DNA from: Prevotella sp. UBA2756
GTDB taxonomy: Bacteria > Bacteroidota > Bacteroidia > Bacteroidales > Bacteroidaceae
Assembly (NCBI GenBank): GCA_002353205.1
Contig: DEJE01000026.1
Coordinates: forward strand, 20,100 to 81,695
Direction: 5' to 3'
Length of the DNA stretch: 61,596 nucleotides
Part shown: positions 1-8,847 of the stretch, in pieces
How the letters are laid out: every line of letters begins with the position of its first letter
Numbering within the stretch: the first letter of the stretch is position 1
Position numbers and translations under genes: made by a program
The notes under the pieces: model-generated
Told to the model about the DNA's origin: nothing
Databases searched by the model: none
What the model saw: the letters and a program-made list of their open reading frames with translations, nothing else

Positions 1-288
1 ATAGGCAAGTTCGACGATAACACTTAAGAGTACGACGAGTCCGAGATACCAAGAAACGCCCATCTTGGAGAACACCCAAAAGACGAGAGGCATCATGAGC
101 AATACGACAATATCTGCAATGACGCTGGTCTTGGTGAAGACGCTGATGCGGGCGTTCATCGAGCGGCGCATGAGTCGGTCGCTGATGATTTCCTGCTGGT
201 CCAGTCGTTGCTTAAACAGGGCGAGTTGCTCGCGGAGTTCGTCTACTTCGTTCTGAGGGTTGTTGTTATTGTTTGTCTGAGTTTCCAT
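1..288 (-). CDS. Membrane protein, truncated by window edge
   Basis: The first 96 codons of a reading frame that runs off the left edge. It starts at an ATG (286-288) with METQTNNNNPQNEVDEL, then a short charged helical stretch rich in Glu/Gln/Arg that could be a coiled coil (about residues 12-45). A hydrophobic segment, VIADIVVLLMMPLVFWVF, follows, and a second one begins near the edge. It starts 61 bases downstream of the ECF sigma factor stop on the same strand, so the two are probably co-transcribed. It may be a regulator or target of the sigma factor, but I do not recognise a family. The function is unknown. Confidence 0.7.
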   Translation of the reverse strand, partial: METQTNNNNNPQNEVDELREQLALFKQRLDQQEIISDRLMRRSMNARISVFTKTSVIADIVVLLMMPLVFWVFSKMGVSWYLGLVVLLSVIVELAY

Positions 289-349
289 AATCGTATGCTT
301 TTTTAATATTAATAATAGGTGTAGTTCCGGAACCTACATTTATCGGATA

Positions 350-823
350 TTATTTCATTCTTTTCAGTTGTTCCCTGATGCGCACCAGGCGCACGCTGAC
401 GTTCTTGGCCGAAATGCCCACGATGGCCCCAATCTCGTCGTAGCTCATGTTCTCCAGCCACAGCAGTACGATGGCGCGGTCGATAGGCGGCAACTGGTTG
501 ATGCGCTGGCGTAACATCTCCATCTGGCGCGAGTTCTGGTTGTCCTCCTCGTAGGGGTTGATGTCCATCGTCAGCGGGATGGTCTTGTGGCGGCGACGCT
601 TACGGTCCAGACTGACGCAGACATTCAGGCAGATGCGGTATATCCACGTCCGCACATCGCTGCGATGCTCGAAGTTCGGCCAGCTTCGCCACAGGTTGAT
701 GAGGCACTCCTGATAGAGGTCGGCCACTTCGTCCTGGTCCTTGCTGAACATATAGCAGACGGTGTAGATCGTTGCCTTGTGCATCCGCACCAGCTGTTCA
801 AATTCACGTTCGGTTGAGTCCAT
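350..823 (-). CDS. ECF-type RNA polymerase sigma factor
   Basis: A 157-aa alternative sigma factor of the extracytoplasmic-function group, which directs RNA polymerase to a limited set of promoters. Region 2 lies at about residues 10-75, with the helix ADLYQECLINLWRSW and the DNA-melting segment SDVRTWIYRICLN. Region 4 lies at about 108-157, with the helix-turn-helix MSYDEIGAIVGISAKNVSVR. I chose the ATG at 821-823 (MDSTEREFEQ). Fifteen further codons upstream are open, but they reach back to the promoter box at 866-873 and lack family similarity. No obvious anti-sigma gene is next to it; a truncated membrane protein follows on the same strand. Confidence 0.9.
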   Translation of the reverse strand: MDSTEREFEQLVRMHKATIYTVCYMFSKDQDEVADLYQECLINLWRSWPNFEHRSDVRTWIYRICLNVCVSLDRKRRRHKTIPLTMDINPYEEDNQNSRQMEMLRQRINQLPPIDRAIVLLWLENMSYDEIGAIVGISAKNVSVRLVRIREQLKRMK

Positions 824-865
824 TATCTTGATGTCTTTTCGTTCGACTATGACCTTTAGTCGCAG

Positions 866-873
866 CAAAGGTA
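866..873 (-). promoter_or_regulatory. Promoter -7 box of the sigma factor gene
   Basis: On the minus strand this reads TACCTTTG, matching the Bacteroidota -7 consensus TAnnTTTG, about 43 bases upstream of the chosen ATG. Confidence 0.65.
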
Positions 874-984
874 CGATTTGCTACACGAAAAGCGAAAAAA
901 GTTCATCTGTTTATTCTTCATTATGCAGTCATTCTTTGCAGTTTTGGACTTTATAAGTAAAGAACAAAAGTGCAACGAATTATT

Positions 985-2145
985 ATGTACACGATTTACG
1001 ATTACGCCTATAATGGACTTCTCTACCTGAACAACATCATAAGGCCGCAGCACAAGCGACTGTCACAGCTGATGATTTACTCAACGACTGCCTGCCAGTC
1101 GCGCTGCAAGCATTGTAATATCTGGCAGAAGAAGGTGGAACATCTTTCGCTCGAAGATATTCAGCGAATGATGCAGAGCCGATGCGTGACACGAAGAACC
1201 ACTGTAGGACTGGAGGGCGGCGAATTTATCCTACATCCACAGGCAGAGGAAATCATGGCGTGGTTCCATGAGCACCATCCTAACTACACGCTGCTGTCAA
1301 ACTGTCTTGCGCCCCGTCGGGTTATCAATGCCGTCCGCCGCTATCAGCCCCGTCATCTGTACGTCTCTCTTGACGGCGGGCGCGAGACTTACCAGCGGAT
1401 GCGGGGCCGCGACGGCTACGACCGAGTGATTGAGGTAGTGGAAGTTCTCAAGGATGAGGTGCCCCTTTCGCTGATGTTCTGCCTTTCGCCGTGGAACTCA
1501 TTCGACGATATGGCCTATGTCATAGACGTTGCCAAGCATTACGGTATAGATGTTCGCATCGGTATTTATGGGACAATGGCGTATATGAAAGCCCCCAAGG
1601 AAGCCCCCCTTTCGTCCCCCAAAGCCCCCCTTTCGTCCCCCGAGGGGGACACAAATGCCTCGTGTTCATTGAAAAAGAGTATTGAAGCCCCCTCGGGGGC
1701 CGTATGGGGGGCTTCTTCGGGGGCCGAAAGGGGGGCTTTTAAGGCTCTATCGCAGACACAGGAGAATTTCGATTTCGTGGCCCTTTATGACGAATGGCGA
1801 AACGGGCATCTTCGTTTACGCTGCCAAAGCATCATGAGTTGCCTGGTGGTTCACAGCAACGGTGACGTGCCGCTCTGTCAGAATCTTGATGTGATGTTGG
1901 GGAATATCCATGAGCAATCGCTTGATGAGATTTTCAACGGAGTGTCAGCCCGTCAGACGCAATGCCGCTATTCCCGTCACTGCAACGACTGCTGGATCAA
2001 CTTCCACCGTAAGTACGACATCATCCTCGTGCGCAACTTCGAGCGACTGCTGCCCAAGTGGCTTATTGAGAAGTTCTACGGCCCATATCAATGGACGGCA
2101 GACCCCAAGCAGACCTATCATAAACACCTAAAAGCAATACAATGA
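985..2145 (+). CDS. Radical SAM protein with C-terminal Cys cluster
   Basis: A 386-aa radical SAM enzyme. The [4Fe-4S] motif CQSRCKHC (CxxxCxxC) is at residues 36-43, followed by the TIM-barrel segments VGLEGGEF and LYVSLDGG. The C-terminal part (about 290-350) has a SPASM-like Cys set: CQSIMSC, PLCQN, CRYSRHCNDC, which would bind auxiliary clusters. The substrate is not evident. The ATG at 985 is preferred over a GTG 15 bases upstream. Its stop overlaps the start of the next gene (ATGA), so the two are translationally coupled. Residues of about 202-252 are a low-complexity Ala/Pro/Ser/Gly stretch encoded by an inserted GC-rich palindromic repeat (1591-1741). This stretch is not expected in the fold and probably forms a surface loop. 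Confidence 0.88.
   Translation: MYTIYDYAYNGLLYLNNIIRPQHKRLSQLMIYSTTACQSRCKHCNIWQKKVEHLSLEDIQRMMQSRCVTRRTTVGLEGGEFILHPQAEEIMAWFHEHHPNYTLLSNCLAPRRVINAVRRYQPRHLYVSLDGGRETYQRMRGRDGYDRVIEVVEVLKDEVPLSLMFCLSPWNSFDDMAYVIDVAKHYGIDVRIGIYGTMAYMKAPKEAPLSSPKAPLSSPEGDTNASCSLKKSIEAPSGAVWGASSGAERGAFKALSQTQENFDFVALYDEWRNGHLRLRCQSIMSCLVVHSNGDVPLCQNLDVMLGNIHEQSLDEIFNGVSARQTQCRYSRHCNDCWINFHRKYDIILVRNFERLLPKWLIEKFYGPYQWTADPKQTYHKHLKAIQ
1591..1741. repeat. GC-rich palindromic element inserted in frame in the radical SAM gene
   Basis: About 150 bases of C/G-run sequence inside a coding region of normal composition. A perfect 15-bp inverted repeat, AAAGCCCCCCTTTCG, lies at 1621-1635 and 1725-1739. A 20-bp exact direct repeat lies at 1601-1620 and 1622-1641, with a 21-bp (seven-codon) period. 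Inner palindromes such as CCCCCGAGGGGG and GCCCCCTCGGGGGC are present. The element has no stop codon in the gene frame and encodes repeats such as APLSSPKAPLSSPEG. A related element is intergenic at 61292-61406. Confidence 0.85.
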
Positions 2146-3212
2146 TACAAGAACTTATCAACCGATACAAACGGATGCGCACGGAGCATTACCTGCGCCA
2201 AACGTACCAATACTCTTATGCCTTTGTGGGCATGGGACAGCACTCGCTGACCAATCTCTATCCTGTCCTTCACTATCTCGGCGTACCTCTGAAATACATC
2301 TGCGTCACGTCAGAACGGAAAGCCCGGCTGATAGAACAGAAGTTTGCTGGCATAAAAGCCACCACCTCGCTCGACGAGATTCTGAACGATGATGCCATCA
2401 AAGGCGTTTTTGTCTCAGCCTCCCCATCATCTCATTTCTCTCTTGCCTCGCAAGTTCTAAAGAGCGGCAAGTCACTTTTCATCGAGAAACCGCCCTGCCA
2501 GACATTGGAAGAACTCGACACGCTCATTGATTTACAGCGGCTCCACGGCATTCCCGAGCATCGCTCGCCCACCCGCAGCCTTTCGCCCGTCGCAATGGTA
2601 GGACTGCAGAAACGCTACGCCCCTGCCATACAACTCCTGAAGCAGCGCCTCCGCAAAGAACACCTTATCAGCTACGACCTGCATTACCTTACAGGAGCCT
2701 ATCCCGAAGGCGACGTCCTGCTCGATCTCTATATCCATCCCCTCGACCTGGTCTGCTTTTTATTTGGAAAGCCCGATGTCGTCGCCGTCCGACAGGTCAC
2801 CAAGAACTCGTTCCTCATCATGCTTCAGCATCCGCACATCGTCGGTACGCTGGAACTATCCACTGCCTACACGTGGACTGCCGCCAAGGAATCGCTGAAG
2901 GTCTGCACCCGTTCAGGTTTCTACCAACTCCGACAATTGGAAGAATTAACCTTCGAACCAAGTCACTCCACGATTCTCGGCATCCCTAAAGAAAAAATAC
3001 GAGCAAGGAATAAAACTGTCAAATACCTCTTTCAGCGCAACCAGTTCTCACCCATACTGACGGGCAGCCATGTCTACACTCAGGGTTTCTACAGTGAAAT
3101 AGAATCTTTCGTCAGCCATGTTGAGAACGGAAGGAGCGAAGCCGTCACCGAGTTGAAGTCTGTAAGAGACACTTATGAATTGTTACGGGCTTTACAATTA
3201 TATGCAAAGTGA
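2142..3212 (+). CDS. Gfo/Idh/MocA family NAD(P)-dependent oxidoreductase
   Basis: A 356-aa predicted dehydrogenase. The N-terminal Rossmann segment YAFVGMGQHSLTNLYPVL (about residues 26-43) and the phrase FIEKPPC (about 113-119) are typical of the family: the EKP lysine contacts nicotinamide and substrate. A C-terminal alpha/beta sheet domain follows from about residue 150. The substrate is not recognisable; family members oxidise or reduce sugars and related polyols. It overlaps the radical SAM gene by four bases (ATGA), so the pair probably acts in one pathway. A putative terminator is not obvious; the next gene is convergent. Confidence 0.85.
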   Translation: MIQELINRYKRMRTEHYLRQTYQYSYAFVGMGQHSLTNLYPVLHYLGVPLKYICVTSERKARLIEQKFAGIKATTSLDEILNDDAIKGVFVSASPSSHFSLASQVLKSGKSLFIEKPPCQTLEELDTLIDLQRLHGIPEHRSPTRSLSPVAMVGLQKRYAPAIQLLKQRLRKEHLISYDLHYLTGAYPEGDVLLDLYIHPLDLVCFLFGKPDVVAVRQVTKNSFLIMLQHPHIVGTLELSTAYTWTAAKESLKVCTRSGFYQLRQLEELTFEPSHSTILGIPKEKIRARNKTVKYLFQRNQFSPILTGSHVYTQGFYSEIESFVSHVENGRSEAVTELKSVRDTYELLRALQLYAK

Positions 3213-3227
3213 GGTGATTGTCGTCGT

Positions 3228-3449
3228 TCAGCGTTGTCTCCTCCATAGCAGGTAATATGCGCCTCCCCAAAGCAGCGAGTTGCAGACAAACAGAAAGCAG
3301 CTGTTGATGCCTGTGCCTGCGTCGAAACAAAAGACAGAAGTAAAGACCCATAAGAAAACAATGATAACCGATGCCGCTATTTTCAATATATAGGTGAAAG
3401 ATCTCATTCGCAGAGTAATTTGGATAAGACTTTTAATGAATCTCGGCAA
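3228..3449 (-). CDS. Small two-helix membrane protein
   Basis: A 73-aa frame lying 49 bases downstream of the cation antiporter stop, on the same strand. Two hydrophobic segments are visible, ILKIAASVIIVFLWVFTSVF and SCFLFVCNSLLWGGAYYLLW, and it ends in WRRQR, which suggests a cytoplasmic C-terminus. A second possible start is MRSFTYILK, 14 codons in. It fits the space between two convergent genes with only 15 bases left over. I do not recognise a family, so it could be chance coding, but the two clean helices and the operon position make a real gene more likely. Confidence 0.5.
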   Translation of the reverse strand: MPRFIKSLIQITLRMRSFTYILKIAASVIIVFLWVFTSVFCFDAGTGINSCFLFVCNSLLWGGAYYLLWRRQR

Positions 3450-3498
3450 AGGTATTGTTTTTTTCTGAAAGACTGCAATTACAACTGGCTATCCGATG

Positions 3499-5766
3499 CT
3501 ACAACACCTGTTTTACGCTGATGAGCGAGCGAAGTGACTCCTCTTCTCCTACGACCCAGATGATGTCACCCTGCTGGAAGCGGTAGGTGGGCGACACCTG
3601 CGAGAGGTTCTCCTCGCCCTCTTCGAGCCCCACGACCATGCAGTTGTACTCGTCGCGGATGCCGCTCTCCTGCATTGTCTTGCCGACAAAGGGACTGCCG
3701 GCCGTGATGGTCATGGACCGTAGACGCATCTCGCGCTTCTCCAGCTCGTCGTCGTCGCCGAGGGTCTCGCTCTCCAAGGCGTGTCGGAAGGCTGCCAGCT
3801 GCTCGTCGCTGCCGATGACCTGCAGGCGGTCGGCTGGGAAGATGATGTCGTGGCCGTCGGGGATGTTGTACCGACGGTTGCCGCGGAGTATGCTGCTTAC
3901 ATGAATGCCGAACTTGCGCCCCAGGTTAAGCTCGCGGAGCGTCTTTCCCATCCACAGGGAATCGGCGGGCACCTCGAAGTCGGCAATGTGGATGTCGCGG
4001 TCGAGCAACCGACCCTCGTAGAGCGGCCGCTTATGTCCGTGCACCTGTGCTTCGATGTCGCGCGAACGGAGGTTGAGCATGAAGAGTCGCTCCATGTGGA
4101 TGCTCTGGTTCTTGATCCAGCGGGAGAGGATGATGAGCAGGATGGCAACGACGCCGATGGTGATCATCAGGGCGTTGGAGAAGCGCGTCAGGTGATGGCA
4201 GATGTAGAAGACGAAGGCCACGGCGATGATTACGCGCACGAGGATGGTGAAGAGCAGCGGCACGCGGTTGAGGTTGCTCTCGTCCCAGAGGGCGCGGAAC
4301 TCCTCGCTGTGGTTCTTTTTCATCACCATGGCACGAAGGAAGGGAGAGATGACGACCACGGTGACGAGCCCGACGGCGGCATGCCACGACCAGTGCTCGC
4401 TCCACTGCGGCAACAGTCGCTCAAGGAATGGGAGCACGAACATGAACATCATGGCGATGGTGGCGGCCGAGAGGATGGAGTATACGAGGGTGTTGATGCC
4501 CATGGCTATGAGCAGTCTGTGCCACCGGCTCTTCCCCGTACTGCTCTGCGAGCTCATGGCCAGATGGTTCAGCGAGCGCACCCAGCGGTTGGGCAGCCGT
4601 CGTTCCAGACTGTTGTAGGCTGGCGTGGCGAGGCGTATCATGTAGGGAGTGAGGAATGTGGTGATGACCGATACGGCTACAACCACGGGATAGAGGAAGT
4701 CGGAGATGACTCCGAGCGACAGTCCGAGCGAGGCGATGATGAACGAGAACTCACCGATCTGCGCCATTGAGAAGCCGCACTTCATGGCTGCCTTCAGGCT
4801 TTCGCCGCCAAGCATGAAGGCAAAAGAGCCGAAGATGGCCTGTCCTACGAGGATGGTCAACACCAGGGCGACGATGGGCAGGGCGTAGCGCAGCAGGATG
4901 TCGGGGTCGACGAGCATGCCCACTGACACGAAGAAGATGGCTCCGAAGAGGTTCTTCACCGGTTCCACCAGCCTGATGATCTTCTCTGCCTCGACCGTCT
5001 CGGCCAGGATGCTGCCCATGACGAAGGCTCCGAAGGCCGACGAGAAGCCTACCTCGGAGCTGAGCACGGCCATGGCGCAGCACAGTCCGAGCGACACGAT
5101 GAGCAGCACCTCGCTGTTCATCAGCTTCCGCATGCGGCGCAGGAACAGAGGAATGGCGAAGATGCCCACCACAAACCACAAGACGAGGAAGAAAGCTATC
5201 TTGATGACCGACGATAACAGCTGACCGCCGCCACCGCTGCCGCTGGCAATGGCGGAGAGCATCACCATCATGACGATGGCGAGAATGTCCTCGAGGATGA
5301 GGACGCTCATCACCAGACCGGCAAACTGCTGCTGCCGCAGCCCCATGTCGTCGAAGGCTTTATAGATAATGGTGGTGGAGCTCATGGCAAGCATACCTCC
5401 GAGGAAGATGCAGTCCATGCGGCTCCATCCGAAGAGATGCCCCACGCTGATGCCGAGCATCATCATGCAGAAGATGATGGTGACGGTGGTGATGACGGGC
5501 GATGCGCCCATCTTCAGAATCTTCTTGAACGAGAAGTCGAGACCGAGCGAAAAGAGCAGGAACATGACGCCGATGTCGGCCCATGTCTTGATGTCTTTCG
5601 TGTCGACGACCGATGCCAGATAGGGCATGTGCGGACTCACCATGAAGCCTGCCACGACGTAGCCGAGCACCAGCGGCTGCTTCAGTTTCTTGAAGACCAG
5701 CGTCACGATGCCGGCAACGGTAAGGATCAGTGCCAGATCCTTGATCAGTGAAGGTAGCTCTCCCAT
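3499..5766 (-). CDS. CPA2-family cation:proton antiporter with TrkA-C domains
   Basis: A 755-aa inner-membrane antiporter of the monovalent cation:proton antiporter-2 family (KefB/YbaL-like). The first ~390 residues form the multi-helix Na+/H+ exchanger domain, beginning LIKDLALILTVAGIVTLVFK and containing DIGVMFLLFSLGLDFSFKKI and GGMLAMSSTTIIYKAF. A second hydrophobic region (about 420-570) adds four helices. The cytoplasmic C-terminus carries two TrkA-C-like modules (about 600-665 and 675-755), each ending in phrases such as GDIIWVVGEEESL. These usually bind small ligands that gate the transporter. The transported ion (K+ or Na+) cannot be told from sequence. Peptidase T lies 49 bases upstream on the same strand. 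Confidence 0.9.
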   Translation of the reverse strand: MGELPSLIKDLALILTVAGIVTLVFKKLKQPLVLGYVVAGFMVSPHMPYLASVVDTKDIKTWADIGVMFLLFSLGLDFSFKKILKMGASPVITTVTIIFCMMMLGISVGHLFGWSRMDCIFLGGMLAMSSTTIIYKAFDDMGLRQQQFAGLVMSVLILEDILAIVMMVMLSAIASGSGGGGQLLSSVIKIAFFLVLWFVVGIFAIPLFLRRMRKLMNSEVLLIVSLGLCCAMAVLSSEVGFSSAFGAFVMGSILAETVEAEKIIRLVEPVKNLFGAIFFVSVGMLVDPDILLRYALPIVALVLTILVGQAIFGSFAFMLGGESLKAAMKCGFSMAQIGEFSFIIASLGLSLGVISDFLYPVVVAVSVITTFLTPYMIRLATPAYNSLERRLPNRWVRSLNHLAMSSQSSTGKSRWHRLLIAMGINTLVYSILSAATIAMMFMFVLPFLERLLPQWSEHWSWHAAVGLVTVVVISPFLRAMVMKKNHSEEFRALWDESNLNRVPLLFTILVRVIIAVAFVFYICHHLTRFSNALMITIGVVAILLIILSRWIKNQSIHMERLFMLNLRSRDIEAQVHGHKRPLYEGRLLDRDIHIADFEVPADSLWMGKTLRELNLGRKFGIHVSSILRGNRRYNIPDGHDIIFPADRLQVIGSDEQLAAFRHALESETLGDDDELEKREMRLRSMTITAGSPFVGKTMQESGIRDEYNCMVVGLEEGEENLSQVSPTYRFQQGDIIWVVGEEESLRSLISVKQVL

Positions 5767-5815
5767 TGTTTCCTTTTACGAATCTGTTTCTCTTTGCTTG
5801 TTTCCTTTTGCTCTG

Positions 5816-7039
5816 TCAATCGTTGAAACCGGCCGTCAGCTCGCAGATCTTGACGATGGTCTGCATGGCTTTCTCCATGACCTGAATGCTGACGAACTCG
5901 TAAGGTCCGTGGAAATTGACGCCGCCGGCGAAGATGTTGGGACAGGGCAGGCCTCGGAACGACAGCTGTGCGCCGTCGGTGCCGCCGCGGATAGGACTGA
6001 CGCGGGGCGGAACGCCGCAGGCCTGCATGGCCTTGAGCACGATGTCGATGACGTGCATCTGCGGGTCGATTTTCTCTTTCATGTTGTAGTATTGGTCCTT
6101 GATTTCGGCCCTCACCGTGCCTTCACCGTAGCGCGCATTCATCTGGTCGACGCATTTCTGCATGAAGCGTTTGCGGTCTTCAAACTTCTCGCGGTCGTGG
6201 TCGCGGATGATGTAGTTCAGACGGGCGTTCTCGGTGCAGCTCTCCATGCCTGTCAGGTGGTAGAAACCTTCGTAGCCCTCGGTCGCTTCGGGCGTCTCGC
6301 TGGCTGGCAGCATCGTTGCAAACTCGGCGGCGAGACGGTTGGCATTGATCATCTTACCCTTGGCATAGCCCGGATGAACGCTCACACCTTTTATATATAT
6401 GCGCGCTCCGGCGGCGTTGAAGTTCTCATATTCCAGTTCGCCAAGGTCGCCGCCGTCGATGGTGTAGCCCCACTCGCAGCCGAACTTCTCCACATCGAAG
6501 TGATGGGCACCCATGCCAATCTCTTCGTCGGGATTGAATCCCATGCGTATGTCGCCGTGAGGAATCTCGTCGTGGTCGCGGAGATAGCACATGGCCTGCA
6601 CGATTTCGGCGATGCCGGCCTTGTCGTCGGCACCGAGAAGCGTGGTGCCGTCGGTGACGATGAGGTCCTCGCCCTTGTGCTGAAGCAGTTCGGGGAACTT
6701 GGTCGGAGAGCTGACGATGCCTTCTGAGAGCACGATGTCGCCGCCGTCGTAGGCGCTGACGATTCTCGGTTTCACGTCTTTTCCCGAGCAGTCGGGGCTG
6801 GTATCGTAGTGCGAGATGAAGCCGATGGTAGGCACCTTCTTCGCAATGTTGGCCTTCAGCGTGGCGTAGATGTATCCTTTCTCGTCCATCTCCACGTCGG
6901 CAAAGCCCTCGCGCTCGAGCTCCTCTTTCAGGAACTTGGCGAAGATGAGCTGTTTGGAAGTACTGGGTACGCTCTGCGAGTCTTCGCTCGACTGCGTATC
7001 AAACTTGACATAGTTGAGAAATCTCTCTGTGATATCCAT
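5816..7039 (-). CDS. pepT: Peptidase T (tripeptide aminopeptidase)
   Basis: A 407-aa M20B metallopeptidase that removes N-terminal residues from tripeptides in the cytoplasm. The two-zinc site is visible: HYDTSPD (about residues 78-84), GADDKAGIAEIV (about 140-151), FNPDEEIGMGA (about 170-180) and a C-terminal RGGTDGAQLSF (about 353-363). The length matches the family. The ATG gives the expected MDITERFLNYVKFDTQS start. It lies between GH9 (44 bases upstream) and the antiporter, all on the minus strand, but the sequence does not show whether they share a transcript. Confidence 0.95.
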   Translation of the reverse strand: MDITERFLNYVKFDTQSSEDSQSVPSTSKQLIFAKFLKEELEREGFADVEMDEKGYIYATLKANIAKKVPTIGFISHYDTSPDCSGKDVKPRIVSAYDGGDIVLSEGIVSSPTKFPELLQHKGEDLIVTDGTTLLGADDKAGIAEIVQAMCYLRDHDEIPHGDIRMGFNPDEEIGMGAHHFDVEKFGCEWGYTIDGGDLGELEYENFNAAGARIYIKGVSVHPGYAKGKMINANRLAAEFATMLPASETPEATEGYEGFYHLTGMESCTENARLNYIIRDHDREKFEDRKRFMQKCVDQMNARYGEGTVRAEIKDQYYNMKEKIDPQMHVIDIVLKAMQACGVPPRVSPIRGGTDGAQLSFRGLPCPNIFAGGVNFHGPYEFVSIQVMEKAMQTIVKICELTAGFND

Positions 7040-7083
7040 GGTTGAAAGTTTTTTTATGATGTTACGTCTTAATGATTCTCTCT

Positions 7084-8814
7084 CTATTTGCTCACGGCAT
7101 CAATCCATCCGAGCATCGCCACGAGCGAGGCATTCCAGTTGATGGCGATCTCGTTGGAGGCATAGCTGGCCTCGTGGTCGGCATACGACTCGTCGGGCTG
7201 GCTGGAAGCATAGTTCAGGTTCGAGCCCTTGTCCTGCTGTCCGGGGTTCGGTCCACCTACGAGCAATCCCGGCACAGGGGCCTCGATGCCGTCGGCCACC
7301 GACAGTCGGTGGTGGGGATGCATGGGCGATTTCTGTCCGAAACCGGTCACATAGCAGAATCCAGTGGCGTTTCGGCCGAAGAGATAGTCGGCGTTCTGCT
7401 GGGCTCCCGCGAGGTATTTGGCATCGCCGGTGAGCTGATAGGCATAGAGCAGTGTGATGCCGCCAGTGCAGAAAGCCTCTGCCAGACAGCCCCATCCGAA
7501 GTCTTTGGCAGCATTGCCCGACGGTGTGTGGAAAGCCGACCGTGCCGTTGCGGCCACGATACTGTCGCTGTAGGCGAGCAGCTGTCGGCGGGCATTGGTG
7601 CCCATCTCCGTCTGCGCGGCGTTGACGGCCAGCTCGTATGTTCCCAGCGATGCGATGCCTCCCCATGTGGGAAGGGTGAAGCGAGCCGGAGCATTGCATG
7701 CGGCATCTTGCGCAAAGAGCTCGTCGCCCGTGAGCAGGAAGAGCTCGGTGGCTGCCCAGAAGCGCTCATCGCCGGCAAAGCCGTCGCCGTAGGTACCGGT
7801 GCTCACCTCTGGTTTGAACGTCTTGTTCATGTTTTCCTGCATATAGAGAGCCTCGGGATGCTCCTCGGCCCAGTGGTAGGCGGCCATGGCAGCGCGTGCG
7901 GCCTGCTCGGAGAAAGCGGGATAGTCGGCGTTGTCTTTGTAGATGCGTGCTGCCTGCGCCATGACGGCCGCGAAATCGTAGGATGCTGTGACGCTCTTCT
8001 GCACCACATAGCGCTGCTGGTGGCAGTCTTTGGGCATGACGAAGCCCTCGAAGTTGGGTGTCGTCAGCTTGTGATAGACGCCTCCGTCCCACGGATCTTG
8101 CATGGTGAGCATCCATTTCAGGTTGAACATGATTTCGTCGAGCAGGTCGGCCGTGCGGTTTCCGCTCTCGGGAATGTTCACGTCGAGGGCGTCGAAGTAG
8201 GCTTTGTTCTGCTCGTAGCTGCAGAGCATGATGCCGATGGAATATGCCGAGTTGACGATATACTTGTTGTAGTCGCCGGCATCGTACCATCCCAGGGGCG
8301 AGGAGATGAAGCTTCCCGCAGGCCGTCCGGGCGATGTGGCCGACGGATGGACGGCCACCTTGTTGTCCATGTGTCCTGCCGGCCGGTTCCATTTCCCGGC
8401 ATAGCGTTCCTCAATAGGCACTCCCGAGCGCTGGTAGTAGAAAGCCTTCAGCGAACCTTTCGTGATGTCTCTCAGCGCGTTGGGGCCTACGGTGAGCGTC
8501 ATCGGCGCCTCGTTGCCGGCACCTTTCACGCTGTAGACTCCCTCGCCAAGCCCCTGCACGGCAATCACCGTGCGCTGTTTGCCCGACCACGGCGACTTCA
8601 CCGTGCGCAGGACTTTCACTCTTCCGGCCTTCTTCCCAGTCTTGCTGTCGCGCACTGTTATCTTTCCACCTTTCGCAGCAGCGTCGACGACCACCACTTT
8701 CTCTTGTCCGGGGTACACGCCCACCTGGTTCAGACGAACCGTTTGCTGGGCCAAGGCGCTGTTTGCACTCATGGCGCAGCAGGCCATCATCCATAAAGTT
8801 CTCTGTAGTTTCAT
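7084..8814 (-). CDS. Glycoside hydrolase family 9 endoglucanase
   Basis: A 576-aa secreted glucanase. A signal peptide (about residues 1-22, ending SANSALA) is followed by an N-terminal Ig-like cellulase domain (VRLNQVGVYPGQEKVVVV) and the (alpha/alpha)6 GH9 catalytic domain. Catalytic motifs are present: WYDAGDYNKY near residue 177 supplies the nucleophilic-water base aspartates, SPMHPHHRLS lies near 497, and SYADHEASYASNEIAINWN near 550 holds the proton-donor Glu. The family cleaves beta-1,4-glucans. It lies 33 bases downstream of the GH127 gene, so the two are probably co-transcribed for plant cell-wall breakdown. No dockerin or sorting tail is seen. Confidence 0.93.
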   Translation of the reverse strand: MKLQRTLWMMACCAMSANSALAQQTVRLNQVGVYPGQEKVVVVDAAAKGGKITVRDSKTGKKAGRVKVLRTVKSPWSGKQRTVIAVQGLGEGVYSVKGAGNEAPMTLTVGPNALRDITKGSLKAFYYQRSGVPIEERYAGKWNRPAGHMDNKVAVHPSATSPGRPAGSFISSPLGWYDAGDYNKYIVNSAYSIGIMLCSYEQNKAYFDALDVNIPESGNRTADLLDEIMFNLKWMLTMQDPWDGGVYHKLTTPNFEGFVMPKDCHQQRYVVQKSVTASYDFAAVMAQAARIYKDNADYPAFSEQAARAAMAAYHWAEEHPEALYMQENMNKTFKPEVSTGTYGDGFAGDERFWAATELFLLTGDELFAQDAACNAPARFTLPTWGGIASLGTYELAVNAAQTEMGTNARRQLLAYSDSIVAATARSAFHTPSGNAAKDFGWGCLAEAFCTGGITLLYAYQLTGDAKYLAGAQQNADYLFGRNATGFCYVTGFGQKSPMHPHHRLSVADGIEAPVPGLLVGGPNPGQQDKGSNLNYASSQPDESYADHEASYASNEIAINWNASLVAMLGWIDAVSK

Positions 8815-8847
8815 GATTTCTATGTTTTTTATTGAATATCCACTGTT

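Noticed and set aside
1591..1741. Frameshift or pseudogene in the radical SAM gene.
   Set aside because: The frame stays open through the insertion and the C-terminal Cys motifs follow in the same frame.
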